Below are positions 1-8,710 of a stretch of 64,000 bases of DNA, piece after piece (position 1 is the stretch's first letter; every line of letters begins with the position of its first letter). The notes under the pieces are model-generated. The model had not been told where the DNA came from. It saw only the letters and a list, made by a program, of their open reading frames with translations, and ran no database searches. The position numbers and the translations under genes are program-made. The stretch comes from Pseudomonadota bacterium (lineage in GTDB: Bacteria; Pseudomonadota; Alphaproteobacteria; Rhizobiales; Rhizobiaceae): positions 13,261 through 77,260 of the forward strand of contig JAEXYH010000055.1 in the NCBI GenBank assembly GCA_023451735.1. The letters are read 5' to 3'.

Positions 1-384
1 GAACGAAAAGGCGACGTCTTCCGCCGTGAGCGGATTGCCGGAAGCGAACTTCAGGTCAGGCTTCAGCTTGAACGTATAGGTCATGCCGTCATCGGAAACC
101 GTCCAGCTTTCGGCCAGATCGCCAACGACCTTGGACGTGTCGGCCGGATCAAGCATCACCAGCTTGCTGTAGGTATTGGCAGTCACTTCGGCAGTCGAAA
201 GTTCGAAGGCCTCGCCCGGATCGATGGTGATGATGTCGTCGATCGCAAAACCTTCGACCAGCGTGTCGGCAGGCGTTGCGGCGAATGCCTCCCCGGAAAC
301 ACTAAAGGGCGCTGCTGCCAGCAGCAGCGACAGCGCGGCACCCGTCGAAAGCACACGGACGGAAGTGCGGAAAGAATGGAGCAT
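1..384 (-). CDS. ABC transporter substrate-binding protein, family 5 (peptide type), N-terminal part
   Basis: The reverse strand from 384 reads a Sec signal peptide (Arg-containing n-region, then a Leu/Ala core ending near AFA at residues 33-35). A mature sequence typical of family 5 peptide/nickel/opine binding proteins follows, with IDPGEAFELSTAEV, LAESWTVSDDGMTYTF and the PLTAEDVAFSF segment. The start is supported by AGGGGAA about 7 bases upstream. The rest of the gene lies beyond the left edge. The periplasmic protein would deliver a peptide-like ligand to an inner-membrane permease that is not in view. It is the second gene after the M19 dipeptidase, 48 bases apart, so the pair probably imports and cleaves a dipeptide. 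The exact ligand cannot be told from this fragment. Confidence 0.85.
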   Translation of the reverse strand, partial: MLHSFRTSVRVLSTGAALSLLLAAAPFSVSGEAFAATPADTLVEGFAIDDIITIDPGEAFELSTAEVTANTYSKLVMLDPADTSKVVGDLAESWTVSDDGMTYTFKLKPDLKFASGNPLTAEDVAFSF

Positions 385-432
385 GATCAGTTCCCCTGTT
401 TTCATTTGCTCATGTCCGGCCCTTTGGGACCG

Positions 433-1485
433 TTATTCGTGCCAAGCTTTACCCAGAACCCTCAACCAGTTCTCGCGGGCCAGCTTGGCCAAATCATCGC
501 CAGCGTATCCCCCTGATTTTAGGGCTGCAACCAGATTCTGATTGCCCGCTGCATCGCGAATTTCAGAGGGCACTGTGCAGCCGTCGAAGTCCGATCCGAT
601 CGCCACATGATCAATCCCCATCCGCTCAACCATATAGTCCACATGGCGTATCATCTCGGAAAGTGGCGTGGCCGCAATGTCCAGTCCATCATCGCGCAGC
701 ATGGTCACGGCATAGTTCAGGCCGACAAGCCCGCCGCTCTCCTTGATTGCATCCATCTGCCTGTCGGTCAGGTTGCGCGCCACCGGCGTCAGCGCATGCG
801 CGTTTGAATGGCTAGCTATCAGCGGTTGGTCGGATGTCTTGGCCACATCCCAAAAACCTTTTTCGGTAATGTGCGACAGGTCGATCAGAATGCCGAGCCT
901 GTTGCAGGCGCGAACCAGCTCAAAGCCGAGATCGGTCAGTCCCGGCCCGGTATCCGTCGTCATCGGAAAGGCGAAGGGCACACCATGGCCGAAAATGTTG
1001 TGGCGGCTCCACACCGGCCCGAGCGAGCGAAGACCGGCCGCGTAAAACACCTCGAGATTGTCGAGATCGCCATCGATCGGCTCGCAGCCTTCCATATGCA
1101 GCACGGCGGCAAACACGCCATCTGTCATCGCCTGCCGGATGTCCGCAGTCGAGCGGCACAGTTTCCAGGCCCCTGCCCGGTCGAGCCGAAGTGCGATTGC
1201 TGCCTTTTCAAGCCCGATATCGAGTGATGGAGTATATTCGAGCGGAGCTGCAAGCGGCGTGACATAGCTTCCGTTCGGCTCGGGGTCTTTCAGCACGAGA
1301 TCGCCGGAAGGAATGTAGATGGCGCAGAGACCGCCCGCGAGACCGCCAGCCCGTGCCCGCAGCGCATCGATATGGCCTTCCGGTGTGCCTTTGGAAAATT
1401 CCACGACGGGATCCGCCCCCGCCTTCATGTTCCGCCAGAGCCGCAACAACACGTCGTTATGGCCGTCGAACACCAGTTCCATCAC
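433..1485 (-). CDS. Membrane dipeptidase, peptidase family M19
   Basis: This 350-residue protein has the M19 (renal dipeptidase-like) zinc enzyme pattern. The HxD ligands sit in FDGHNDVLLRL near the N-terminus, the bridging Glu in HMEGCEP around residue 131, the histidines in DLSHITEKGFWD and ASHSNAHAL, and the IGSDFDG motif close to the end. The family hydrolyses dipeptides, including those with a D-residue at the second position. No signal peptide is visible, so it is likely cytoplasmic like most bacterial members. The second Met (1482) is an equally possible start. It lies just upstream of a peptide-type binding protein on the same strand, which suggests an uptake and degradation operon for small peptides. 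The exact dipeptide is unknown. Confidence 0.9.
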   Translation of the reverse strand: MMELVFDGHNDVLLRLWRNMKAGADPVVEFSKGTPEGHIDALRARAGGLAGGLCAIYIPSGDLVLKDPEPNGSYVTPLAAPLEYTPSLDIGLEKAAIALRLDRAGAWKLCRSTADIRQAMTDGVFAAVLHMEGCEPIDGDLDNLEVFYAAGLRSLGPVWSRHNIFGHGVPFAFPMTTDTGPGLTDLGFELVRACNRLGILIDLSHITEKGFWDVAKTSDQPLIASHSNAHALTPVARNLTDRQMDAIKESGGLVGLNYAVTMLRDDGLDIAATPLSEMIRHVDYMVERMGIDHVAIGSDFDGCTVPSEIRDAAGNQNLVAALKSGGYAGDDLAKLARENWLRVLGKAWHE

Positions 1486-1607
1486 AAAGTCTTCCTGACA
1501 ATTTCGCTTAGGGTCGCAAGGTAGGGTGCGGCGATCCTATCTACCAATACCGCGTCCGCAAGCCGAAAATAGAGCTGCGGCGTCACCGTTGACCCAGCCA
1601 ATGGTGG

Positions 1608-2285
1608 CTACGCCACCCAAAGTCCTTCGCCGGCCTTGTTCAGGATCGGTGTACGGAAACAGGCAACCACCCTGCCCTTCCACTGCGGCCCGAAATCGTC
1701 GAGCTTCGCCTCCCAGCGATCCGATTGCAGCATCGCCGCACCGATAGCCACCGGCTCTACCCCGAGCGAGGTCATCAGCGTCAGGCCGGAAATGATCGAG
1801 GTGCCGGAGGAAATCACATCATCGATCAACGCCACGCGCTTGCCTTCGATCAGCGGCATCATTCGCGGATCGACATAAAGCCGCTTCTGCTGTTCCGGCG
1901 TGGTAATCGAGGAAAGCGGCACGGAAAGTTCTTCGTCGTACCAGAATTTCTTCGAAGTGCCGAGCGGCACATAACGGGCAAAACCAAGCATCCGCGCCAC
2001 GGCCGCGGCCAGTGTCAAACCCAGCGTCGGCAGGCCGACAATCACTTCGGGCCTGAGCGCCGCGATCTTCGGCACCAGATCCGCGGCAAGCGCATCCTGC
2101 ACGTCAAAACTCGCCTGATTGATGATCAGCGATGCCAGAGCGTGTTGCCCGTCAGCAAGCGGCCTAATCGGCAACCTCATCTGCTCACCGCGATCGAGCC
2201 GTGCCGGAAAGAAACCGGAAAACGGCCCAGTCTCGTCAAAGGACCCGGGAGCGTGCAACTCCTGCCAGAATTCATGCGGCTGCAT
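1608..2285 (-). CDS. Phosphoribosyltransferase of the nucleoside salvage operon
   Basis: This is a PRTase-fold protein of 225 residues. The PRPP-binding signature is VALIDDVISSGTSI in the C-terminal half, and EVIVGLPTLGLTLA supplies the preceding pyrophosphate-loop region. I place the start at the ATG at 2285 because GGAGG lies four bases upstream; a longer open frame to 2357 has no such site and reads unlike protein. It is the last gene of the run regulator, nucleoside hydrolase, adenine deaminase, PRTase, all on the minus strand. Context suggests it turns a free base released by the hydrolase into its nucleotide, but the base (adenine, hypoxanthine, xanthine or a pyrimidine) cannot be read from the sequence. 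Confidence 0.8.
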   Translation of the reverse strand: MQPHEFWQELHAPGSFDETGPFSGFFPARLDRGEQMRLPIRPLADGQHALASLIINQASFDVQDALAADLVPKIAALRPEVIVGLPTLGLTLAAAVARMLGFARYVPLGTSKKFWYDEELSVPLSSITTPEQQKRLYVDPRMMPLIEGKRVALIDDVISSGTSIISGLTLMTSLGVEPVAIGAAMLQSDRWEAKLDDFGPQWKGRVVACFRTPILNKAGEGLWVA

Positions 2286-2397
2286 CACACCTCCGAACAC
2301 CAGGCAATTCCAGCAAAAGCGGCAACCGGTTTCGCGTCCGGAATTGCGTAAAAACAAAGAGATAGAGCATCGCAGGCGGTTTCGCCGGAAATGCTCA

Positions 2398-4185
2398 TTA
2401 TGCCAGAACTTCCAGTATCGGGCTTTCCAATAACGTGCCAGTGGTCACATCGGCAATGCCACGGTCGGTCTGGTGCGGACCTGCATTGCAGGCGAGCGTC
2501 GCGCCGAAGCAGGCCTTGAACACCAGATAGGGCGGTTGCCAGTCGACGACCTCATTCATCGCGGTGCGGATTGCACGGAACTGATCGGCCACCAGCTGCA
2601 CCGGCTCCTCTGAAACCAAGCCCGCCAGCGGCAGCGGCAGCAGGCTCACGACCTTGCCGCCGATCGCCACTGCCATGCCACCGCCGGACGTAATCACCGC
2701 ATTGGCCGCCGCCGCCATGTCGCGCGGATCGGAACCGAAAACCGTCAGGTTGTGGCTGTCATGGGCCACCGTGGTGGCGAACGCGCCCTTCCACTTGCCC
2801 CAACCGGTCAGGAAACCCAACCGGGTGCGGCTGTCGACACGGCCATGGCGATGGGTCACGGCGATCAACACCGTGTCCTGCGGGGGTACCACGAACCCGT
2901 TTTCGACAGCCGCATCCGCCTGCCCCCAGCTGGTGAAACGCGGCCGGTCAATGGTCGCGATCCTCACCTGGGTGCCTTGAGAGCGAAGTCTGAAATCATC
3001 TTCCTGCAAAGCCTGCAGCTTGACGGAGCGACGCAGCGGATTGGGGTTCATCCGGTTTACATCCACCGCCATCGTTCCATCGCGGGAAACGATGTGCCCG
3101 CTCGCCAAAACTGCGCGTGTGCGAAAATCCTTGAGGTCTTCGAAGAGAACGATATCCGCCCGACGACCGGCAGCGATGAGGCCGAGGTCGGCACGGCCGA
3201 TCCTGACCGAACCGTTGAGCGTCGCCGCCTGCAGCGCCCATTCCGGCTTCATCCCGTAGCGCACCAGCCGGCGCACCACGTCGTCGAGCCCCCCGCCATC
3301 AACGAGATCGTCGGGAAACACGTCGTCGGTGCAGATCGTTACCGTCTGCGGCAGATGTCCGAGTGTGTTCAGCGCCTCAACGAATTCCGGCAGAAGATGG
3401 TCGTGCGAACCACGCATCTCGATCGTCAGGCCGGCCCGCAGCTTCTGCATCAGGTCGTCCGCGGATGTCAGCTCATGATCGGAGGTGATACCGGCCGTCA
3501 TGAACGCCGCAAGATCGCCGCCCGCCAGCCCCCGTCCATGACCGTTGACCAGTTTCTCGGAGACCAGCGCCGACTGCACGATATTGCTGATACGCGGCTC
3601 ACGATCGATCACGCCGCGCATGTTCATCACTTCCGCAAGGCCGGCAATCTTCGGCCACAGCAACATTTCGTCGATCGCGTCCGCGTCAAAATCCGCCCCG
3701 GACACCTCGTAACCGGGAGCCGACGGCACGCAGGATGGCGCCATGACGAGAGCCCGAAGAGGCAGCGATTTCACCGCTTCCACCGACCACGCGACGCCGT
3801 CGACACCGCAGACATTGCCGAATTCATGCGGATCCCAGACGACGGTCGTCACGCCGCGCGGCACCACGGTCTCGGCATAGGTCGCCGGCGTCACCATCGA
3901 GCTCTCGATATGCATATGCGTATCGATCAGACCGGGAGAAACGAATGCACCGGCTGCATCGATCACCTGCGCAGCGTCCGAGCGCGCTCCGCGCTCATGA
4001 ACGCTGACGATCAACGGCCCGACAATGCCGATATCGGCAGGGCGCAGCTCGCCGGTCACCACATCCACCAGCGTGCCGCCGGCAATCAGGATGTCGAAAG
4101 GCGCATCACCTCGCGCCACCTTCACGGCATGGTCGCGAAAAGACGGCTCGGTAAATTCGCCAACGGTTGCGATAATGTCCTTCAC
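2398..4185 (-). CDS. ade: Adenine deaminase
   Basis: This 595-residue amidohydrolase converts adenine to hypoxanthine and ammonia. The metal-binding DTHMHIESSMVTPATYAE motif is the adenine deaminase form of the HxH signature. Further family blocks are VVWDPHEFGNVCG, the GSHDHLLPE segment, the ICTDDVFPDDL aspartate region and HDSHNLTVFG in the C-terminal domain. The start is a GTG at 4185, overlapping the TGA of the nucleoside hydrolase (GTGA), with GGAGG 7-11 bases upstream. The open frame extends 57 codons further, but that stretch lies inside the hydrolase gene and is not adenine-deaminase-like. Translational coupling with the hydrolase fits successive steps: hydrolase frees adenine, this enzyme deaminates it. 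Confidence 0.93.
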   Translation of the reverse strand: MKDIIATVGEFTEPSFRDHAVKVARGDAPFDILIAGGTLVDVVTGELRPADIGIVGPLIVSVHERGARSDAAQVIDAAGAFVSPGLIDTHMHIESSMVTPATYAETVVPRGVTTVVWDPHEFGNVCGVDGVAWSVEAVKSLPLRALVMAPSCVPSAPGYEVSGADFDADAIDEMLLWPKIAGLAEVMNMRGVIDREPRISNIVQSALVSEKLVNGHGRGLAGGDLAAFMTAGITSDHELTSADDLMQKLRAGLTIEMRGSHDHLLPEFVEALNTLGHLPQTVTICTDDVFPDDLVDGGGLDDVVRRLVRYGMKPEWALQAATLNGSVRIGRADLGLIAAGRRADIVLFEDLKDFRTRAVLASGHIVSRDGTMAVDVNRMNPNPLRRSVKLQALQEDDFRLRSQGTQVRIATIDRPRFTSWGQADAAVENGFVVPPQDTVLIAVTHRHGRVDSRTRLGFLTGWGKWKGAFATTVAHDSHNLTVFGSDPRDMAAAANAVITSGGGMAVAIGGKVVSLLPLPLAGLVSEEPVQLVADQFRAIRTAMNEVVDWQPPYLVFKACFGATLACNAGPHQTDRGIADVTTGTLLESPILEVLA

Positions 4186-5105
4186 CAGCTTGCCTCCACC
4201 TTCAATGCATCGAGAATGAATTGCTTGGCCTTTGCAGCATCGATATCCGCCGCAAATTGTGCGTTGAACTCCGCCCGGCCGGTACGCACCTCGACCACGG
4301 TGCGACCCCGTGTATGGTTGCCCGTCAATTCCATATCGATCCGCGCACTCTGCCAAGTCACCAGATCCGACTGAACGAAGGCAATCGCCGCAACAGCATC
4401 ATAAAGCGACATCGCCTTGCGTCCGCGGCTCGTTGCGATCGCCACGAAGCCGGCAAGCAGATCGGCCAAGAGCGTCGCATTGCGGCCACCGGCCATGCGC
4501 ACCGGCTCGACATCCTCCGGCGCGCAAAGCACCTTTCGGCACAGATCAAGATCAACCATGCGCAACGGCATGCCGTGAGCAAGCACGATCGCCACAGCTT
4601 CCGGATCGGCAAAGGCATTGAACTCGGCGGATGCCGTGTGGTTGCCCGCCGTAAGCCCGCCACCCATCCAGGTTAGGTCGGTAATCTTTGCCGCCAGATC
4701 CGGCCGCGCCAGCGCCACTGCAGCAATGTTGGTAAGCGGTCCGAGCGCCAGAATACGCCGCTCGCCTTCGCTGCTCTCCAGCCATGCGCAAAGCGTTTCG
4801 AATGCATCATCGACGAAGGCATCAGGTCCCTCCGGGAGCGCCTCGCCCGCAGTCGGCATGCCCGCATCGCTGAGAATGGAGACCGCTGTTTCGAGCTTTC
4901 CAAGAACCGGCTTTGCGCGCCCGGCATGAATGGGAAATGGCCAGACGAAGGCCGCGGCAGCGCCAGCTGCGTTGCGGCGTACCTGATCCAGCGGTGCATT
5001 GCCGAAAACCAGCGAGATCCCGTCGATGGCAAGCCCGCCATGAGCCGCGACCATGATGGCCGCCAGATCATCGAATCCCATGTCGGTATCGACCCACACA
5101 CCCAT
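4182..5105 (-). CDS. Nucleoside hydrolase (IunH family)
   Basis: This 307-residue inosine/uridine-preferring nucleoside hydrolase family protein splits the N-glycosidic bond to give base and ribose. The calcium-binding N-terminal motif is present as DTDMGFDDLAA, the FGNAPLDQVRRNA block matches the family AGN...RNA segment, and EFNAFADPEA near residue 165 is the ribose-binding motif. The C-terminal site usually reads HDP or HDA; here it is LYDAVAAIAFV, with Tyr where the catalytic His of the best-known members lies, while the metal-binding Asp is kept. This may mean altered base specificity. It is coupled by a 4-base overlap to adenine deaminase and lies 83 bases behind the LacI regulator. Confidence 0.88.
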   Translation of the reverse strand: MGVWVDTDMGFDDLAAIMVAAHGGLAIDGISLVFGNAPLDQVRRNAAGAAAAFVWPFPIHAGRAKPVLGKLETAVSILSDAGMPTAGEALPEGPDAFVDDAFETLCAWLESSEGERRILALGPLTNIAAVALARPDLAAKITDLTWMGGGLTAGNHTASAEFNAFADPEAVAIVLAHGMPLRMVDLDLCRKVLCAPEDVEPVRMAGGRNATLLADLLAGFVAIATSRGRKAMSLYDAVAAIAFVQSDLVTWQSARIDMELTGNHTRGRTVVEVRTGRAEFNAQFAADIDAAKAKQFILDALKVEASW

Positions 5106-5188
5106 TTAATCATGCTCCAAAAATACAACCGGATGGTCCATGAGGACGTCCGTATACACAAGAGATCGAAGACGAAGGATAGGGGGTT

Positions 5189-6250
5189 TCACCGGTTATC
5201 CTCCCGAGCTTCCTTGGCTGCGGCCGTGACCGATCTCATCGCCGGTCCCGTCGATTGTCGGGCCACAAGCGTCATCGGCACGCGTTCGCAGTTCGGCCTC
5301 GCAGCCGCCAGCCCCCCGGTGGCGCTTTCGTTGTTTGCTATCGCATGCCCGAGCGCCTCGACGGCGCGCTCCGCAATGGTCGCGAGATCCTGCCGCAGCG
5401 TGGTGATCGGCGGCATCACGACCGACGACCAGACGAGATCGTCAAAACCGCTGACACTTGCCTGAACCGGAACATCGATGCCGTCACGCTGCAACTCGGT
5501 CAGCGCACGCAGCGCCAGCAGATCATAAACGGCAGCAAAACCCGTAAACCCGTCCGCCGCCCGAGCCGCAAGATCAAGCGCGCAGCCTGCGCCCTGCAAA
5601 ATCTCCAGGTCTTCTACCCACAAGGTCTCGCAGCGGATATCCTTACCCAGACCGGCCTTCAAACCGCTGATCCGGTCGTTCTGTACATTCGATTCCCTGC
5701 TGTGAGCGATCAGCAGCACCTTGCGATGCCCGAGAGCCGCGAGATGGCGGCCCATCTGTGCGCCCCCGTCCCAATGGTCGGACGAAACCGTGTTGCCGGG
5801 TGTCGATGGGCTGTCGATGATGGCGACAGGCGTGCCTATCTCGCCGATCCGTGATCCGCGACGGGGCACGACGATCATGCCATCGACACCACGTTCGATC
5901 AGGCGACCGATTGCTGCCGTCTGCTGGGCGATATCCCCACGGCTGTCGGCGATCAGCACGCCGTAGCCGGCGGCCGCTGCGGCCTGTTCGATTGCCTGAG
6001 CGACCTGAGGAAACAGGGGATTGGATATATCGGGAAGTACGAGGCCGATAACGCCGGTCCGCCCCGTCCTCAGCGCCCGCGCTGCATGGCTCGGCACATA
6101 ACCGAGCTCCTCAGCCGCCTGCCGGATTTTCGCGGAAAGCCCCACCGAAACCCGCCCCTTGCCGGAAAGCGCATTGGACACGGTTGCCGAAGACACCCCG
6201 AGGGCGGCAGCAATCTCTGTCATCGTCGCTGGCGGCCTGGCGACAGTCAT
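5189..6250 (-). CDS. LacI-family regulator of the nucleoside operon
   Basis: This 353-residue repressor-type protein starts with a LacI helix-turn-helix (MTEIAAALGVSSATVSNAL, hinge helix near SHAARALRTGRTG) and continues with a periplasmic-binding-protein-like effector domain (VIGLVLPDISNPLFPQ, YDLLALRALTELQ, VSGFDDL). It is the first gene of a minus-strand run with the nucleoside hydrolase, adenine deaminase and PRTase. A near-perfect LacI operator lies 22-39 bases upstream of its start, so it probably controls itself and the operon. The likely effector is a nucleoside or base, inferred from context only. The last 25 residues or so are Ala/Arg-rich beyond the usual domain end. Confidence 0.88.
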   Translation of the reverse strand: MTVARPPATMTEIAAALGVSSATVSNALSGKGRVSVGLSAKIRQAAEELGYVPSHAARALRTGRTGVIGLVLPDISNPLFPQVAQAIEQAAAAAGYGVLIADSRGDIAQQTAAIGRLIERGVDGMIVVPRRGSRIGEIGTPVAIIDSPSTPGNTVSSDHWDGGAQMGRHLAALGHRKVLLIAHSRESNVQNDRISGLKAGLGKDIRCETLWVEDLEILQGAGCALDLAARAADGFTGFAAVYDLLALRALTELQRDGIDVPVQASVSGFDDLVWSSVVMPPITTLRQDLATIAERAVEALGHAIANNESATGGLAAARPNCERVPMTLVARQSTGPAMRSVTAAAKEAREDNR

Positions 6251-6271
6251 CGTTTTTACAGCGTTCCAAGA

Positions 6272-6289
6272 TGATTAATCGTTTAATCA
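6272..6289. promoter_or_regulatory. Probable LacI-type operator
   Basis: An 18-bp inverted repeat, TGATTAATCGTTTAATCA, has 7-bp perfect arms around a central CG, the hallmark of LacI-family operators. It lies just upstream of the minus-strand lacI-type gene. The half-site TGATTAA recurs directly before the start codon of the nucleoside hydrolase, which may be chance. Confidence 0.65.
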
Positions 6290-6359
6290 ACTATAACGGC
6301 ATACACGCACCATGTCGAGTGCGATACAACCTTTCATATAGAGAAATGATCGACCGTTG

Positions 6360-7292
6360 CTACCAGGCCACGATTTCCTGACGATAACGCGCCACCTCTT
6401 CCATCAGCCATGCCCGAAAGGCAACAACCGGCGGAAAACTGGCTTTGGCATGCGGCGCAACCGCGTAATAGGCGCTGGGGCTCACCACCTGATGCGGAAA
6501 CGCTTCCACCAGCTGTCCACCTGCCAGTTCCGTATCGATCAGGAAAAGCGGCATCAGGCCGACACCCAAACCCGCAATGCAGGCCTGCGTCACGCTGCCG
6601 AACTGCTCGAAGCGCATACCCTCACTGACGCTGCCCGCAATCCGCAGGCTCTCGAACCAGTGCCTCCAGCCGCCCGGCCGCGACGCCATATGCAGAAGCG
6701 GCAGACGCAACAGATCTTCGGCACGCTCGACCGGATGAGCACCAAGAAAGGCGGGGGAGCAGACAGGAGCTACCATCTCCTCCATCAGAAAAGTGCATTC
6801 GGCACCCGGCCATTCCGGCCCATTTACTCCCCTTGGCCCGACATGGATTGCCATGTCGATGCCATCGCGGTCGAAATCGAAAACTCCGATACGGGTCGCG
6901 AAGTTGAGCGTGATCTCCGGATGTCGGGCAACGAAGCCCGGAATGCGCGGCATCAGCCAGCGTGTGCCGAAGGTCGGCAGGATCGCGAGATTGAGCTGGT
7001 CGCTATGTCGTTTGGTCATGGCATGCAGCGCTGCAGACCTTATCTGAGACAGCGCCCCGGCAATCGCTCTTGCAAAATCCGCGCCCGCAGGCGCCAACAC
7101 GACGCCGCGGCTGGTTCGATCGAACAGCATCACACCAAGCTGCTCTTCCAGCCCTGAAACCTGCCGGCTGATGGCACCCTGGGTCAGAGACAACTCTTCG
7201 GCCGCAAGCGAAAAACTGCCGAGCCGCGCAACGGAATCGAAGGCGGCGAGCGCTGAGGTGGACGGCAGGAGTTTTCGCGACAATTCTCTCAT
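6360..7292 (-). CDS. LysR-family regulator, divergent from glutaryl-CoA dehydrogenase
   Basis: This 310-residue LysR protein has an N-terminal winged helix (LAAFDSVARLGSFSLAAEEL, then SLTQGAISRQVSGLEEQLG) and a substrate-binding domain of the GcvA/AmpR type (LAILPTFGTRWLMPRIPGF, FDRDGIDMAIHVGPR). It is transcribed away from the glutaryl-CoA dehydrogenase gene with 171 bases between the two starts. Neighbouring LysR genes of this sort usually control the divergent acyl-CoA dehydrogenase, so it is inferred to sense an intermediate of lysine, tryptophan or glutarate breakdown. The ligand is not known from the sequence. Confidence 0.87.
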   Translation of the reverse strand: MRELSRKLLPSTSALAAFDSVARLGSFSLAAEELSLTQGAISRQVSGLEEQLGVMLFDRTSRGVVLAPAGADFARAIAGALSQIRSAALHAMTKRHSDQLNLAILPTFGTRWLMPRIPGFVARHPEITLNFATRIGVFDFDRDGIDMAIHVGPRGVNGPEWPGAECTFLMEEMVAPVCSPAFLGAHPVERAEDLLRLPLLHMASRPGGWRHWFESLRIAGSVSEGMRFEQFGSVTQACIAGLGVGLMPLFLIDTELAGGQLVEAFPHQVVSPSAYYAVAPHAKASFPPVVAFRAWLMEEVARYRQEIVAW

Positions 7293-7300
7293 GCCCTATT

Positions 7301-7320
7301 ACTAACCATCATAGGTAAGT
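7301..7320. promoter_or_regulatory. Possible LysR binding site
   Basis: The interrupted dyad ACTAACC-ATCATA-GGTAAGT matches in 6 of 7 arm positions. It lies 9 bases upstream of the LysR start and between the two divergent genes, where LysR proteins normally bind. This is inferred from symmetry and position only. Confidence 0.4.
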
Positions 7321-7463
7321 GAGTAAACGGGCCTTGCGACAAACGAACGCACGGAGATAATCAATCAGGAAGAGTGATGACGTGGGTTACCGCCATCCAT
7401 ATAAACATCACCGAAGATGCTTCTTCGGTGAAAACAACGAGACGAAAACACCGGAGGACCCCC

Positions 7464-8639
7464 TTGGCCTTTATCTGGAACGACCCTTTCCTCATAGAAG
7501 ATCAGCTGACTGAAGAAGAGCGCATGATCCGCGACGCCGCGGCCGCCTTTGCCAAGTCCGAACTCCTGCCGCGCGTAGAAGAAGCCTATCTCGAAGAAAA
7601 GACCGATGCCGGCCTGTTCAGGCTGATGGGCCAGACCGGCCTTCTCGGCGTCACCCTGCCGGAAGAATACGGCGCGGCCAACGCTTCCTATGTCGCCTAC
7701 GGCCTTGTCGCCCGCGAGATCGAACGGATCGACAGCGGCTATCGCTCGATGATGAGCGTCCAGTCCTCGCTGGTCATCTACCCGATCTTCGCCTACGGCT
7801 CAGATGAGCAGAAGAAGAAATACCTGCCGGGCCTCGTCTCAGGGGAACTGATCGGCTGTTTCGGGCTGACCGAACCGGATGCCGGATCCGATCCCGGCGG
7901 AATGAAGACGCGCGCCGAAAAGATCGAAGGCGGATACCGCCTGCGCGGCTCGAAGATGTGGATTTCCAACGCACCGATCGCAGACGTATTCGTCGTCTGG
8001 GCAAAATCGGAAGCCCATAACAACGAAATCCGCGGCTTTGTGCTGGAAAAAGGCATGAAGGGTCTTTCCGCGCCAAAAATCGGCGGCAAGCTCTCGCTGC
8101 GCGCCTCGATCACCGGCGAGATTGTGATGGACGGCGTCGAGGTGGGCGAAGATGCGCTTCTGCCAAACGTATCCGGACTCAAAGGCCCCTTCGGTTGCCT
8201 CAACCGCGCCCGCTACGGCATTTCTTGGGGCGTCATGGGCGCTGCGGAAGACTGCTGGTTCCGCGCCCGCCAATATGGCCTTGACCGAAAACAGTTCGGC
8301 AAGCCGCTCGCCGGCATGCAGCTCTACCAGAAGAAGCTCGCCGACATGCAGACCGAGATCGCGCTTGGTCTGCAAGCCTCACTTCGCGTCGGCCAGCTGA
8401 TGGACCAGCACCGCATGGCGCCAGAGATGATCTCCATCGTCAAGCGCAACAATTGCGGCAAGGCGCTCGACATCGCTCGCCAGGCCCGCGACATGCATGG
8501 AGGTAACGGCATCCAGGTCGAATACCACGTCATGCGCCATGCGCAGAACCTGGAAACGGTCAACACCTACGAAGGCACGCACGACGTCCACGCACTCATC
8601 CTCGGCCGTGCGCAGACGGGCATCCAGGCGTTCTTCTGA
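7464..8639 (+). CDS. gcdH: Glutaryl-CoA dehydrogenase
   Basis: This 391-residue acyl-CoA dehydrogenase oxidatively decarboxylates glutaryl-CoA to crotonyl-CoA, passing electrons to ETF. Family blocks are GCFGLTEPDAGSDP (FAD and substrate site), KMWISNAPIADVFVVW, RYGISWGVMGAAEDC and the C-terminal NTYEGTHDVHALILGRAQTG. The catalytic Glu lies in that last block, and the wording is characteristic of glutaryl-CoA dehydrogenases rather than other family members. I choose the TTG at 7464 because GGAGG lies 6 bases upstream and the product then begins AFIWNDPFL, as in homologues. A longer frame from 7374 adds 30 residues unlike the family. It is a single gene, ending at a hairpin. Confidence 0.88.
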   Translation: MAFIWNDPFLIEDQLTEEERMIRDAAAAFAKSELLPRVEEAYLEEKTDAGLFRLMGQTGLLGVTLPEEYGAANASYVAYGLVAREIERIDSGYRSMMSVQSSLVIYPIFAYGSDEQKKKYLPGLVSGELIGCFGLTEPDAGSDPGGMKTRAEKIEGGYRLRGSKMWISNAPIADVFVVWAKSEAHNNEIRGFVLEKGMKGLSAPKIGGKLSLRASITGEIVMDGVEVGEDALLPNVSGLKGPFGCLNRARYGISWGVMGAAEDCWFRARQYGLDRKQFGKPLAGMQLYQKKLADMQTEIALGLQASLRVGQLMDQHRMAPEMISIVKRNNCGKALDIARQARDMHGGNGIQVEYHVMRHAQNLETVNTYEGTHDVHALILGRAQTGIQAFF

Positions 8640-8683
8640 GCGCCAAGCACAACAGGACCAGCCATCCAGTCCGGCCTCATTCC

Positions 8684-8708
8684 GCCCGGCTCGCCTTGCG
8701 AGCCGGGC
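8684..8708. terminator. Hairpin behind gcdH
   Basis: A perfect 11-bp stem (GCCCGGCTCGC and its complement) has a CTT loop and lies between the convergent gcdH and acyltransferase genes. No T-run follows, so it is either a weak terminator or an mRNA 3' end stabiliser. Confidence 0.45.
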
Positions 8709-8710
8709 AT

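Noticed and set aside
1603..1617. A 6-bp stem-loop at the end of the phosphoribosyltransferase gene
   Set aside because: It is short, overlaps the stop codon and lacks a T-run, so no terminator is called.
2752..4374. A 540-codon open frame on the plus strand
   Set aside because: It is antisense to adenine deaminase, very rich in Arg, His and Gln, and without family likeness; it is open because of high-GC codon bias in the true gene.
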